Source: Cyanophora paradoxa (taxonomy: Eukaryota > Glaucocystophyceae > Cyanophorales > Cyanophoraceae). Taken from it: 64,000 nucleotides of DNA. This document shows positions 1 through 10,957 of this stretch, piece by piece. The stretch is from assembly GCA_004431415.1 (NCBI GenBank), contig QPMI01000095.1:124001-188000 (forward strand), read 5' to 3'. Position numbers and translations under genes: made by a program. Numbering within the stretch: position 1 is the first letter of the stretch; the number at the start of each line of letters is the position of its first letter. Under the pieces are notes generated by a model. The model was not told where the DNA came from. It made no database searches and saw nothing but the letters and a program-made list of their open reading frames with translations.

Positions 1-819
1 GGTCGCGGACAGCACCGCGTCCGTCAGCCTCTCGCTGTGGGACCAGCTCGGCGAGATGGTGCAGCCAGGCGACATCCTGCGGCTGAAGGGCGGGTGCGCT
101 CGCCGTACCCGCCCGCACGCTCCGCCGCTGCCGTCGCGGGGGCGGCACTGCGGCCAAGCCTCTCGAACACTCTCGCCAGGTACTGCACCCTCTACAAGAA
201 CTCTCTTGTCCTCTCCTCCGGCAAACTCGGGACCATCGAGCGAATCGGAGAGTGCGCTCGCCCCTCGGGGCCCCGTTACCCCAGGCAGCGCCCCACGAAC
301 CCCCTTCGCAGGTTCTGTATGCTCTTCTCCGAAACGCCCAATATGTCCGCCTTTTCGTGGGTACCACAAGACCCGACGCAGCCGAACAATCCCGCCAAAT
401 TCGTGCGCGAAGTTTCCCCCGACCCCCGTACCCACCATCCGCTCATCACCCGCGAGCAGAAGGCGTGCCCCCCCGGCTCGCCCGACGTACCCCCGCAGTT
501 CCTGAACCAGGTGTACGGGCCCGTGGCTGGCCCCGGGGGGCCGGGCCCCGCCCCTACTCCAGGCCCCGGGGGCCCCAGCGACGCCTCGCCCCTCCCCGTC
601 GGGGCGGCCCCCCGCCCGAACAGCTTCCCGCCCCGCGGGGCGGGCCCCCAGCAGCGGCCTCCCCCGCCGGCCTCGGGCCCCGGGCTGCAGCAGGCCGGCC
701 CCGGAGCGCGCAGAACCTCGCCCAGCAACGCGCAGGCCGACGGGCCCGGGGGCGCCGCCGGCCCCGCCCGCCCCGGCTCCGAGAGGCCGCGGGACCCGAG
801 GGCGCGCCCCCCCTCGTAG
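1..819 (+). CDS. SOSS complex subunit B-like OB-fold ssDNA-binding protein (5' partial)
   Basis: The three visible exons are 1-93, 180-251 and 312-819, joined by GT-AG introns that keep frame. They encode an OB fold of the hSSB1/NABP (SOSS-B) type: [18 protein letters not shown], then [13 protein letters not shown], then [15 protein letters not shown] and the conserved [12 protein letters not shown]. In animals and plants this family binds single-stranded DNA in the SOSS complex, acting in double-strand break signalling and transcription termination. After about residue 100 of the visible part the protein becomes a long Pro/Gly-rich tail to the stop at 819. Family members also have a Pro-rich tail, though this one is very GC-rich and its last part could include an unrecognised intron. 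The N-terminal OB strands lie outside the window. Family assignment is solid; the function is inferred from the family. Confidence 0.85.
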   Translation, partial: GRGQHRVRQPLAVGPARRDGAARRHPAAEGRVRSPYPPARSAAAVAGAALRPSLSNTLARYCTLYKNSLVLSSGKLGTIERIGECARPSGPRYPRQRPTNPLRRFCMLFSETPNMSAFSWVPQDPTQPNNPAKFVREVSPDPRTHHPLITREQKACPPGSPDVPPQFLNQVYGPVAGPGGPGPAPTPGPGGPSDASPLPVGAAPRPNSFPPRGAGPQQRPPPPASGPGLQQAGPGARRTSPSNAQADGPGGAAGPARPGSERPRDPRARPPS

Positions 820-1370
820 GCGCCGCGAGACCCATCCCGACTCACCCTCCCCGCGCCCGGCGCTTCGCGCCGCCGGGCCGAACGGAGCCGAAGCGGGGGC
901 CGGAGCCACAAGGCGATTGGGGCCGCATCGGCTCGCCGCCACCCGGCCAGACCCCAGCGACACCGGAGGACCGCCGGCCCGCCGCCCCGGGTCCTTTCTC
1001 GCGCCGCGAGAGCGCGAGCGCGGCAGCCGTAACCGGCCGCCTTCTGCTCGAAGCACGGCCCAGTCCTGGTCACCTCGTAGAGACTTCATCGAATCGAAAT
1101 GAACGTGCACAATACACGGCGCCGATCCCGTCTGAAAGGCGATGCGGGGGGAGGGAGGAGGGATCTGGAAAAACGAATTCGAAAGCTGATTATATAAGCT
1201 CGCTAGCTCGAACTAGCAGGACTACCTGAGTAACGAAATCCAAAAATGTGAGCGCGGGCCCGGAGCCGCTCGCAGGCCGACTCCGAGTCAGCTCCGAGTC
1301 GAAGGCGGGAAAGCTCTGAAGTACACGCCGTGCGCGAGCTGCGCCAGGGCGGCGAGGAGGGCGCCCCGCC
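820..1370. other. Intergenic, convergent 3' ends
   Basis: Lies between the stops of the SOSS-B gene and arsS. I see no convincing coding sequence. A local AT-rich patch (tatataagct near 1191) stands out from the GC-rich surroundings. Confidence 0.5.
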
Positions 1371-3430
1371 TCACGAGAGGGCGCCCCCGCAGGAGGAGCC
1401 GGAGCCGGCCGTGCACGCGTAGCAGTGCGAGCCTGGCGAGGTGCGAGCGCGGTCAGGCGGGGGCGAGGGCCCGGGCGGGGCGGGGCGGGGCGGGCGGGCC
1501 GGTGGCAATGGGGGTGCGGTCGAGCTCGGTGAGCGAATCGACGTCGAAGATGGTCATTCGGGCGCCTGCGCGCGCCGCGCCTCAGGCGGCGAGGACGACT
1601 TAAGCGTCGCCTCGGCGAGACGTATCGGCGGAGATTCGTCTAGGCTGGCCCAGTGGTGCCAATGGCACCAAAGAGACGCAGCCAGTCCGCGCGGCCGCGG
1701 GACGGGAAGCGCGGGGGGAGCCGCGCGGACCGTCGGGGCCGGTCAGCGGCATGTCGATGGCCTGGTTGAAGTCGCAGTCGAAGAGCGCCCCGTCCCACCG
1801 CACGTTCACCTGCCCCGTACCCCGCTCGCGGCGGGGCCCGGGGGGGGGGGGGGGGGGGGCGGGGAAGGAGGCGGGGGGTACCTGGTGCCGGCACATCACG
1901 TTGGGCAGCGTCGCGCCGTTGAAGTTGTCGGCGAGGAGCTTGAGGTAGTCGCCCAGCTTGCCCTCCCTGCCCCGGCGCCCGCGTGAGGGCGGGCGGGGGG
2001 CGCTCACGCGCGCCGCGGCGCCGCGGACCGCTCCAGCGCGTCGGCGAAGCGAGTGACGGGCTGCCGGGGGAGGGGCGAGGGGCGCGCCGGCGCGTCACGG
2101 GGCGGAGGCGCGGGGGCGGGGCGGGGCGGGGGTACCATGTTCGTGATCGTGATGAGGCTGCTGAACTCGAGCCCGAAGTCCTCCCTCAGGCGCTCCTTGT
2201 ACGTCTCCTGCAGGCCGGCCTGCCCCCGCGGCCCGCCGGTCGCCACGGGCGGGGCAGCCTCGGGCCGCGGGGGCGGGGGCACCGTCGCTGGGGGGAGGAA
2301 GGGCCCCACGGGGTTGTAGACGAGGTCCAGATAGAGGCCGGAGCCCTCCACGCCGTACCCCCTCTGGTTCAGGAGGCGGATCCCCTCGACGGAGGCGTCG
2401 AAGACACTGGGGCGGGTGAGGCGGGGCGGGGGTGCTGGGCGGTCTGGGGCCGCCGCACCCGGCGCCCCGCTGCTTCGTGACGTTCTCGGGGGCGTAGCAT
2501 GGCAGGGACGCCACGACGCGGACCTGGGCGCCCGGCTCGGATCCCGGCGGGCCGCTCCGGGGCGCGCAGGGGCGGGGCACCTCGTTCTCGGCGAGGAAGT
2601 CCGGGAGGCCCTCCTGCCCGGGCTCGAAGAGGACCGTCAGGTTGCACCTGTCGATGACCTGCCGCCCCGCGCGCCCGTTCGAGAAGCGTCCGAGCCCGGC
2701 GGCCCCGCCCCGGGGCGCACCTCGACCTGCTGCTTCCTCGCTTCCTCCACCAGGAACCGGAACGCGGGGTGCAGCTCGGGCGCCCCGCCCGTCAGGTCCA
2801 CCGTCTTCACTTTCGGACTGTTTTTGAGCACCTGCGCGGCGGCCGTCGCGCGGCGCCCGGCCCCGCGCGGCGCGGGCCCGCGCCGCCGCCGCCGCCGCAG
2901 CACGGTCGCACCTCTGCCACTTTGATCGCCGTCTCCAGGCTCATCACCTCCCGGGTTCGCGCGGGCGAGGACTGCGCTCGCGGCGCGGCGTCGGCCCCGC
3001 GTCCCAGGGGCTTGGCACGGCATGCGTACCTCGACATGGCAATGACTGCATGCCTGGTTGCAGAAGAGGCCGGTGTTCACCTGCCAAGAGCAGCGGCATC
3101 AGAGAAGTGCGCTGATGCCACGGTCCCTCGATGACGGCAAGCGACTAGATGTAGCTAAGCGTACTCCACACAGCTCACTTGCAGGGTGGTCGCTTTCGCG
3201 CGGCGAAGATCGCCGAAGGGCTTTATCCCCAGCTCGCGAGCGAGCTCCTCTCGCCTCTCCTCCCCTCCACCGAGCTTGGCGTGCACGACAACTAAGCCTA
3301 CGCGGCGCTCCTTCGGCGGACGCACGTCGCGCCGTCGCAGCCCGCGCGGAGCTGTCATCGGGACGAGGACATTCCGGGCATCCCCACGCGTGCGCGTGAC
3401 GGGCAGCGGTAGCCCGACGAAGGCCTGCAT
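1371..3430 (-). CDS. arsS: Arsenosugar biosynthesis radical SAM protein ArsS-like
   Basis: Spliced gene read right to left. The first exon ends in LRRAKATTLQ. A GT-AG intron then joins it to VNTGLFCNQACSHCHVE, which carries the radical-SAM CxxxCxxC iron-sulfur motif (about 3030-3080). Later exons hold SPKVKTVDLTGGAPELHP, RCNLTVLFEPGQE, VVASLPCY, GLYLDLVYNPVGPFLPP, ITITNM, VMCRHQV with NVRWDGALFDCDFNQ, and a final exon SHCYACTAGSGSSCGGALS ending at TGA 1371. This order, including the C-terminal Cys cluster, matches bacterial ArsS (DUF3641), which adds the 5'-deoxyadenosyl group in arsenosugar synthesis. The first ATG (3430) gives about 75 residues before the core, possibly a targeting peptide. 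No arsM methyltransferase partner is visible nearby. Family call firm; substrate inferred. Confidence 0.9.
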
Positions 3431-3797
3431 CCCCCGTCTCGACGTGTACCCGCGGGTGAAGGGTCGGGGGGGGGGAGGGGCTTGGGGTGAAATGTTGGGT
3501 ACTACGTTTTAATTTCCTTTTTTTGCTGCGTGACGTAATAGCCACAGGCTCTCAAGTACTAGTACTTAGAGAAGTTACCGTCAGCGATTCCGCGAAGCGG
3601 CCGGCACGGTGCCACGACGACGGACCACGCGCCTCACCGAGGGTACAGCGTCGGAAGCAGCGCAGGAGCTTGCAGTTCCGGCGGCGTTCGATGCGCCGCG
3701 GCCTTCCAAGAAGCTCCTAACAGCGACTGCGCGTCGTTGGTGCGGGCAAAGTTCGGAGGGCTCGGCGTGACGCTCTGGTCGCGAAGACTCGGAAGCG
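3431..3797. promoter_or_regulatory. Divergent promoter region, arsS / CBM20 gene
   Basis: These 367 bp separate the two divergent start codons. They contain a G-rich run near 3470 and a CRE-like TGACGTAA at about 3531. No ORF here looks coding. The regulatory role is inferred from position only. Confidence 0.4.
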
Positions 3798-4998
3798 ATG
3801 GCGCCTTCCGTGCGGAGTTTTCCCATGTATAGTCTTCCAACTGCTCCTCGTGGTGCGTCTCTTTATTCAGAGCGCCGCAGTGGCACATTAAAAATCCACC
3901 TGACCCGCTTGCACAGGAGAAAGGCCAAGCGACGGCGACGGCATTCTGGTTGACCTGCGCCTTCATTTCACGGTTCAAATGGTCGGCACACACTTTGGTG
4001 ACAGGCTCTGCGTTGCTGGTTCGGCCGAAGGGTTAGGCTGCTGGAATCCGGAGCATGCGCTCATGCTCGACGGGAGCTGCTATCCCTCCTGGACGGGAGA
4101 GGCGACGACCCGTGTGCATCTTACCCGACGTTCGCCTATTTTGCAGTTCGAGGTAATATGGCCGGGCCGCGGCCGCTTGGACCGTTCCGCGCTCGTCCCT
4201 GACCCCTGCACCTCGCAGGTCAAGTGCTTGGTTCGCTGGCGGAGTGGCCACGTTTCCTGGGAACCATTCTCGGGCAACAGGACACTCGTCCTGGACCTGA
4301 CGCAGTGCTTGTCGCCCGAGTGCCTCACTGTGCCCGTGGAGCCGTCCGACAGCCCGCGCAAAGTCTCGTTCGTGGCATCGGCCGTTGTTGAGGTGCCTCC
4401 GTTCTCCTTCGGCGACCGGAGTCCCCTCCCGTACGCCCTCGCGCGGCCCCGGCGGACCTCTCCAAAGCCCCTGCCGCCCGCCCCGCCCCCGCCCAGCATG
4501 CCGGCCGTGGCGCCGCACGCCTCCGAAAAGGAGCCCTCGTCCTCGTCCGTCATATCTGCTCTCGGGCTCTTCGCCACGCCCGCCAAGCAGGCGCCCCAAC
4601 AGCCGCCCACCTCGCCCTCGCTCCCCGAGCCCGGCGCACTGAGCCAGGGCCGGCCCCCGGCGAACCGCCCCGCGGTGCCCGTCCTGCCCCTCGGCTCAAT
4701 GAAGGCAGCTCCGGCACCCGCGCCCGCGCCGGCGCCCGCGCCGGCGCCGGCCCCGACGCCGCCGACGCCGTCGCCGCGGGCGCGGTACCGGCGCGTCAAC
4801 TCTTTCATGCTGCCGCGCATCGAGGAGGACCCGAACGAGGGCTCCCCCGTGGAGTACCTCTCGGGCTCCCGCTCGGCCCGCTCCGTCTCGGTCGGCGTTC
4901 CCGTCCGCCCCGACTACTCCCTCTCCTCCCACGAGTTCTCGTTCGACCGCTACCGGAGCGGCGGCGGCGCCCGCGCCGCCGTCTCCGCCGTCTACTGA
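3798..4998 (+). CDS. CBM20 starch-binding domain protein without a catalytic domain
   Basis: Exons resolved by frame: 3798-3852, 3917-4152, 4219-4998. Start ATG 3798 (MAPSVRSFPMYSL); both introns are GT-AG with CTGAC 10-15 nt before the AG. An in-frame ATG at 3979 lies inside the domain, so it is not the start. The N-terminal ~100 residues are a CBM20 fold: LHFTVQMVGTHFGDRLCVAGS, LGCWNPEHALML, YPSWTGE, ILQFEVKCLVRW, WEPFSGNRTL. CBM20 binds starch or related alpha-glucans. The remaining ~240 residues are Pro/Ala/Ser-rich with an (AP)n run and no enzyme domain, so a scaffold or regulatory protein of storage glucan is likely, but this is inference. Subcellular location is unclear. Confidence 0.8.
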
Positions 4999-5611
4999 TC
5001 CGGCCCTGTCTCTCGCGGCTTGCACATGCGGGGCGCCGCGCCCCCCCCTTTTCATATGGATATCCTATATTTCACTTCGACTGACAGATCATGCAGTTAG
5101 ATGTTAGGTTGAGCGTTCCTTTCCCTGTCGTTCGTGCCCCCAGTGCAGTTGCAGTGTAGCTACTGCCTTTCATCTTTGCAAGCAGTCTCACGGCGCTTGG
5201 TATCCTATGCGAGTCTCTCTCTATTGTCCTTTCCTGTGCTATCGAGTAAGCACTCTTTCGCTTCCCATGAGCAGCTGCCTGCAGCTGTCTCATGCATGTT
5301 AGCCTTGTTAGCGTCGCCGCGTAAATGCTACTCGACGTCCCGGCAGTCCAACAGTCCAACTCAGCCTGGCAGTGTTCAAATGAAATTATACAGGCCTTCC
5401 ACGCCGCGGTGTGCGGGGCAGGGGGCAAGCCATCGAAGCCGCAGTCATGCTTCATGCTAAGCGGGGGGCGGGGCAAGGCGTCGAAGCCGCGGGCCCCGGA
5501 CTCTGGATCTGGAAACTGAAGCGCCGGGCATGCTCGGGTAGTGTGAATTCAACGTGAAATTTCACGACTCAGTATGGAAAGCTAGAAACTGGCCAACCGA
5601 GGCTGGAACTG
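4999..5611. other. Intergenic, convergent 3' ends
   Basis: Less GC-rich than its neighbours, no supported gene. It contains an imperfect direct repeat around GGGCAAGCCATCGAAGCCGC (about 5420) and GGGCAAGGCGTCGAAGCCGC (about 5472). Confidence 0.5.
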
Positions 5612-7191
5612 CTATTGCACGATGAAACGGCAGGCCCACAAGGCGGCCAGAGCGGCCAGCGCAATGCGATCCTGAGTCCCGAAGTGGAACTCGTGCCTGC
5701 GGGAGCGGCGGCGTCGGGGGGGCGCGGGCGAGGGGCGGGAGGGAAGGGGGGCGGGGCGCGGGGGCCGCACCACTTGAGCTTGTGCTCTTCCGGAGAGGTG
5801 AAGCCGCGGACGCACATGGAGGCGGCGATGGGCTCCGCGCGCCCCAGGAGGTTTCGCAGCAGCCGCTCGCCCACCGTCGGCCACACCTGCGCGCCCCGCG
5901 TGAGACGCCCCCGCCGCCCTCCAGCCCAGAGGGAGCTCTTAGAACGGACCTTCAGAGACTGGAAGAGGCCCATCTTCTTCCAGTTGATGCCGCGGGTGAG
6001 AACGGCCTGGGGGGCGGGGCGTGAGGGCGGGGCGGCGGGGGCCGACGGGCGGGGGCGGGGCCGGCAGGGCGCGGGGGCGGGCCTTGGCGAGGTTCTGGAT
6101 CTCCTCGAGGACGAGGTGGTTGAAGCGGATGGCGAGGGTCAGCGTCAGGCACACCTCCTCGACCGGGAACCCGAACCTGCGCGCCCCGCCCGCCGCCCTC
6201 GCTCGCCCCGCGCGCCCGGCCCGAGCGGGGGCGGGCGGCGGGGCGGCGGGGCGGACCGGGCGAGGGGCTTGAGGGCCCACTCGAAGGCGGCGACCATCTC
6301 CTCGGGGGCGGTCGTGAGGAGGAACATGTTCGCGGTCGTCAGGAGGATGAAGGGGAGCACGCCCGAGCGGATGCCCAGGTCCAGCGAGCGCCCTGCCCGC
6401 GCGCGCCCCGCTGAGCCGCCCCGCGCCCGCCCCCCGTGCGCCGCGAACGCGCACCCGTCATGCTGATGATGCCGTACTTGTACGAGTTCCCGAGCCAGGG
6501 CTGCTTGGCGAGCAGCTCCGGCGGCGTCGCGGGGAGCGCGTCCGGCGTGAACGCTGTGAAGGAGAAGATGCCGAGGCCCTGCGGGAGCGTGAGCGGGGCC
6601 GCCGGCGTCCGGGCGGGCGCGGCGTCAGACCAGGAACAGCGTCCAGAGGAGCTGGCTCCGCCAGACCCGTGCGGGCAGGGCGCTTATCATCAGGAAGGCG
6701 ACGAACGGCACGAGGTAGATGTGCCACCACGGGCTGGCGCGGATGAGGCAGAGCACAAAGCTCATGAGCCACAGGAGCTTGACGCGCGGGTCCAGGCCGT
6801 GCAGGAAGCTGCGCGGTTGCTCGAGATACAAGCCGATCGGCACCGAGCGGAGGAGGTCGGTGAGCCCCATCCGCATCGGAGTGACGGCCAGTGTGCCATC
6901 GCTCGCGTCACCGCACTGCTGCACGGCCCGCTCGACTAATCGCTGCGTTGCGACGTGGAACCGCTGTGCGGCGGAGCGGAAGGCTGCCGGGACACGCCTT
7001 GCCGCGATGTGCTGTTGCTTTGCCGGTAGGAAGACCGCGCGGGGTGCGGCGGCGAAGCCGTGCGCGGACCTCGGGCACGCGTCGCCGACCGCGAACGGCC
7101 GGGTGGCCAGGCGCGCGGTGCAACTCAGTTGTGCAGCATCTGCACGCGAGGCTGGTCGGCCACCCGCGAACGGAGAGCAGAAGCCGGTCAT
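5612..7191 (-). CDS. Plastid EcfT/CbiQ-type energy-coupling transporter transmembrane protein
   Basis: The long first exon starts at ATG 7191 (MTGFCSPFAGG; the frame stays open upstream only through a GTG). A ~100-residue presequence rich in Ala, Arg and Ser is followed by the core: LTDLLRSVPIGLYLEQP, LHGLDPRVKLLWLMSF and several hydrophobic segments. Later exons give GLGIFSFTAFTPDALP, GVLPFILLTTANMFLLTTAPEEM, FPVEEVCLTLTLAIRFNHL, and SMCVRGFTSPEEHKLKW, which resembles the EcfT coupling motif. The last exon ends LALWACRFIVQ-like at 5612. The sequence is closest to the cyanobacterial/plastid CbiQ-EcfT form. In bacteria EcfT couples ATPases to a substrate-binding S component; plastid homologues have an uncertain substrate. 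The presequence suggests plastid import. Confidence 0.85.
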
Positions 7192-7270
7192 CCCGCGACA
7201 AAGCACTGAACCGCCTGTACCCACGGAATTGGCTTGGCCCGCTTGGGCCGCTTGGCCTTGTTCCGTCGCG
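7192..7270. promoter_or_regulatory. 79-bp bidirectional promoter, ecfT / TAF9
   Basis: Only 79 bp separate the two divergent ATGs, so both 5' UTRs and the core promoters must fit here or overlap the genes. No TATA box is visible. Inferred from gene arrangement. Confidence 0.45.
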
Positions 7271-8190
7271 ATGGACCAGCCGAAAGGTTCGACGCTAGCC
7301 CGGCGTTCGAATTCACGCTACCTGCGCATGACCGCCGCCCGCCCGGCTCGCGCAGATGCGCAAGTCATGGCGCAGGTTCTGAAGACCATGGGCGTCGAAA
7401 GTTACGATCCGAAAGTCGTCAACCAGATGCTAGACTTTGTTTACAGTGCGCCATGGCAGTCCGCTGGGCGCCGGGAGCGCGGGAGCTAATGGGAGCACTC
7501 GCTGCGCCGCAGGATACGTGAGCGAGGTGCTGACAGACGCGCGGGACTACATGGACCATGCAGCGAGGCAAAATCTCGAGCTCGATGATGTCCGGCTCGC
7601 TATCCAGTCCAAAGTCAACCAAACTTTCACACAGCCGCCGCCGAAGGAGGCCCGCCCCTTGCTACTCTGCGCTCCACGAGAGCCACGCCTGATTCTTACC
7701 GACGCAGCTCCTTATGGATCTCGCGCGTGCAAGGAACGGACAGCCGATGCCGATCATCCCGAACAAGAACGGCTTCCACCTGCCCGATCCCAAGTTCTGC
7801 CTCCTCTCACAGAACTGGCAGTGGGATGTTAAGAAGCGGGTGCGCCGCTCTGCCTTGGTCGCTTAGCTATGATCGCGGCTCAAGCGCGGCGGCCAGGCGA
7901 AGACGGGAGGCGAGCCGGAGAAGCCGGCGGCAGGGCCGAGCGGGGCGGGCGCGTCGTCGTCGGCAGCGGTGCGATCGGGGAAGAAGATCCCGATCAAGCT
8001 GCAGAAGGACGGAGTGTCGGAGCAAATAGCAGCAGCGGCGGCGGCGGACAAAGCGGCGGCAGCGGCGGCGGCGAGCGGCAGCGGGACAGCAGCAGGGGCA
8101 GGAGATGCGGCAGGCGCAGCGGGCTCCGGCGCGGCGGAGGGCGGCGAGGGGGAAGCGAAGGAGGGGGAGGAGGGGGTGGAATGGGAGTAG
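7271..8190 (+). CDS. TAF9: Transcription initiation factor TFIID subunit 9 (TAF9)
   Basis: Exons 7271-7445, 7513-7649, 7708-7839, 7897-8190 give a 245-aa protein. The histone-fold region reads [59 protein letters not shown], then [15 protein letters not shown] and [13 protein letters not shown]. These are hallmarks of TAF9, which pairs with TAF6 in TFIID and SAGA-type complexes in the nucleus. The C-terminus has a Lys patch ([13 protein letters not shown]) and an Ala/Gly/Glu-rich low-complexity tail. The intron 7650-7707 must be GC-AG to keep the conserved KELLMDLAR join; the others are GT-AG. Length is typical of the family core plus tail. Confidence 0.93.
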
Positions 8191-8846
8191 GGAATCCTCG
8201 CGTTGTACAGAATCTACTAGGCTTCCCCGTGACCTGCCTGCCGCGCGCGGCCCGGGGCCCCTTTGGGTACCTTTCTGGGTCATCGAGGGGCCTTAAGGAC
8301 GGCGGAACCTGCTTCAATGATGATTTCGGCGAGCCGATGCACCACACTTTCAGATGGCTAAAGTATACGTAAGATAGATAAGTGTGCTTAGATAAGGGAG
8401 CACATCAGGGCGCCGGCCTACCCCCGTGTGACACGCGTACGTATACGTGCATTCCGAGACCGTTCGACAGTTCCGACTCCGGCGAGTTCAACTGCATCGG
8501 AATATGATTTTGAAGTTCATGCAAAGCCGACGGGAGCAATGGAATGGTATTCATGATTGCAAATTCATTGTACACATGAATGATTCTGGCAGGCGCCACG
8601 AAGATCTAAACGGGACCCGTGCAAGTGTTTAGTTTTTTAACTGCTGGGCTACCTAAAGCTAGGTAAATAAGTGACGGCCTTCGGACTCGGATGAAGGCAT
8701 ATCTGCTCGCAAGCCCTAGGCTACATTCTGCTCGGGCCTCTCTCTGACCCTTAAACACCCCAGAAAATAGCAAAACTTGTCCCCGCGCGCCCAGAGCTGT
8801 ACACGATACAGTGGGGGGAGGTGGAGGCGAAAAAAGGCCGCAAAAA
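8191..8846. other. Intergenic, convergent 3' ends
   Basis: Contains the 3' flanks of TAF9 and the RRM/R3H gene, with AT-rich stretches around 8500-8700. I see no supported coding region. Confidence 0.5.
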
Positions 8847-10957
8847 CTAGACGGCGGCGGTGGCGGCGGGGGAGGGGGCGGTGGGCTGGGCGCGGCCGCG
8901 GCCGGCGGGGAAGCCCTTGGAGCCGTCGGGGCCCTTGGGGAGGCGGACGGCGCCCTCGCCGTGGGCGCGGGCGAGGAGGAGCGGGGAGCGGTGGATGCCG
9001 GGGGAGGTCGATAGGGAGGAGCCGAGCTTGCTGTTCGGCGACGTCGAGAGGTGCGAGGCGTGCGCCATCGGCGACGACCCGTACGCCGGCACCGAGCGCC
9101 CGTACGCGCCCCGCTGCCCCGCCCCCTCGCCCCCGTGGCTCGGAGACGTCGCCCGCTGGTCCCAGTGGCCCCCGTTGCCCACCGAGTTGCCCCGCCCCCC
9201 GGACTGCGCCGGGCTCCCGCCGGAGCCGCGCGACGACTTGATCGGGATCGCCTTGCTCCCGCGGGCGTCGCTGCCGCGCCGCTCCTGCGTCGGCGACGGC
9301 GCCTCCTCCTCCAGCCGCGAGAGCGCCTTCGTGATGCAGATGACCCTGCCGGCGCGTGAGCGTCCGAGCGGGGACGGGGCGCGGGGGGCGGGGCCGGGGC
9401 CGGCGGGGCGGGCGCACTTGAGCTCGCCGTGGACCTGCTCGGTGTGGCTGAGGCCGAGCTTGGAGGCGACGAGCTCGTAGAGGTGCTTGCTCTCGCCGAT
9501 CATCGTCGAGGGGAAGGCGATCTCCCGGAGCGTGCTGCTCTCCTTGAACCGCATCAGCTGGTCGTACACGTTCTTCACCTCCGGGTTCCCCAGGTCCAGC
9601 TCCCGCTCCGCCAGCGCTGCCGCCCCCGTCAGCGCGCGCCCCGGGGGGCCGACGCGACGGGCGCGCGGGGCGCCGGGCCGCACTGTGGAAGCCGTGGCTC
9701 TCGCGGTGGCTCCCCGAGTGGCCGTCGCGGTGGTGGCCCGGCGGCAGCGGCGGCTTGCCCGAGGGCGTCAGGTGCCCGTGGTGGTGCGGGCTGGTGCTCA
9801 GGTACGAGTGGTGGTCCAGGCTCGTCCCCAGGCTCGTCCCCAGGTTGCTCCCGCGGTCCACGCTCGTCCCGGGCGCCCCGTTGCCCGACCCCTTCTTCTT
9901 GTACTCAATCTTCAGCTTGCGCCCGCTCACGTCCATGCCGCTGAGCTGGTCGTACGCGTGCACCGCGTCTTCCATCGCGCTGCGCGGGGCCGCGTGAGCG
10001 CACCGCCGCCGCCGCGCGATCGAGAGCCGCTCACCGGAACTTGGCAAAGGCCATTCCGCGGAAGGTTCCCTTGTCGTCATAATGGAAGTTCAGGCTCTGA
10101 GGCTTAATCTCCAACTTCTGGAGCATCTCCGTCATCTTCTCGTGCTTCCTGCAAAGCAGATCAACGGGCGGATCGTGTGCAGTGCAGCGGGGTCTTCCGC
10201 GGACATCGAGAATGGCAGGTTCTTGATCACGAGAGTTGTGTTCGGTGCGTAGATGCCCGGGACGTGGGCCTCGGCGCGCTCCACTGCGGGCGAGTCAGCT
10301 CCGAGATGTTGTGCTCGGGACGCAAGAAGGGGCGGATCCGGACCGGTGAGCTTAAACCCTTCAAACTCCATGTCAGTCAGCTTGTCCAGCCCACGCTCCA
10401 TGCTCTGCGGGTCGTGGGGTGCTGTGAGGAACTCTATGAAGTGCGAAGATGGCCACACGTCTCAGACGCACCTCATCATCCACAAACTGAACGAGAGCGT
10501 GCTTCGGCTTATCTTTCATGGCCTGGCCCTTCGTGCCGACGCCGAGGAGATCGACAAGCATGGGGATCTTGGCCTCATCGACAGGGCTCACGACCACAGA
10601 GTGCTCGCTGACGTAGGTTGCATGCTTGTCGTGGGTCTATAGTGTCAAAAGGAATGTACGCATGAGCATTGTGAAGCCGGGAGCTTAAGGGAACTAAGAG
10701 GGCACGCACATCCTTCAGCACTTCCGAGAGCCGCCTCGGCCTGGCAGCACAAGCGCGTGGTGAGTGTAACTACAGCGATCCGAGCGGGGCGCGGACCGGA
10801 GGTGCAGGCCGTGGTGCCCGTCATCGTGGCTGTGATCGTGGCTGTGATCGTGGTGACCAGTGGGGCTCTCGGCGTGCTCGTGCTTGTCCTCGTGATCCTT
10901 GGCATCATGCTTGTGATCCTCAAACTGGTCGTCGAAGGAGAGATCGACGTCCGCCAT
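8847..10957 (-). CDS. RNA-binding protein with RRM and R3H domains
   Basis: The first exon starts at ATG 10957 with an acidic, His-rich segment (MADVDLSFDDQFEDHKHD, then repeated HDHSHD). The next exon carries VDEAKIPMLVDLLGVG and KHALVQFVDDE. The RRM follows: NTTLVIKNLPFSMSAED (RNP2, about 10200), then a Phe/Met-rich RNP1-like stretch around 10050 and AVHAYDQLSGMDVSGRKLKI. After a Gly/His/Ser-rich linker comes an R3H domain (YDQLMRFKESSTLREIAFP, about 9430-9600), which binds single-stranded nucleic acid. The C-terminal third is Ser/Gly-rich with LSTSP repeats and ends at 8847. RRM plus R3H suggests an mRNA regulator in the nucleus or cytoplasm; the specific target is unknown. Confidence 0.8.

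Noticed and set aside
3979-3981. ATG 3979 as start of the CBM20 protein
   Set aside because: It cuts off the first beta strand (LHFTVQ). An upstream exon from 3798 joins in frame through a GT-AG intron.
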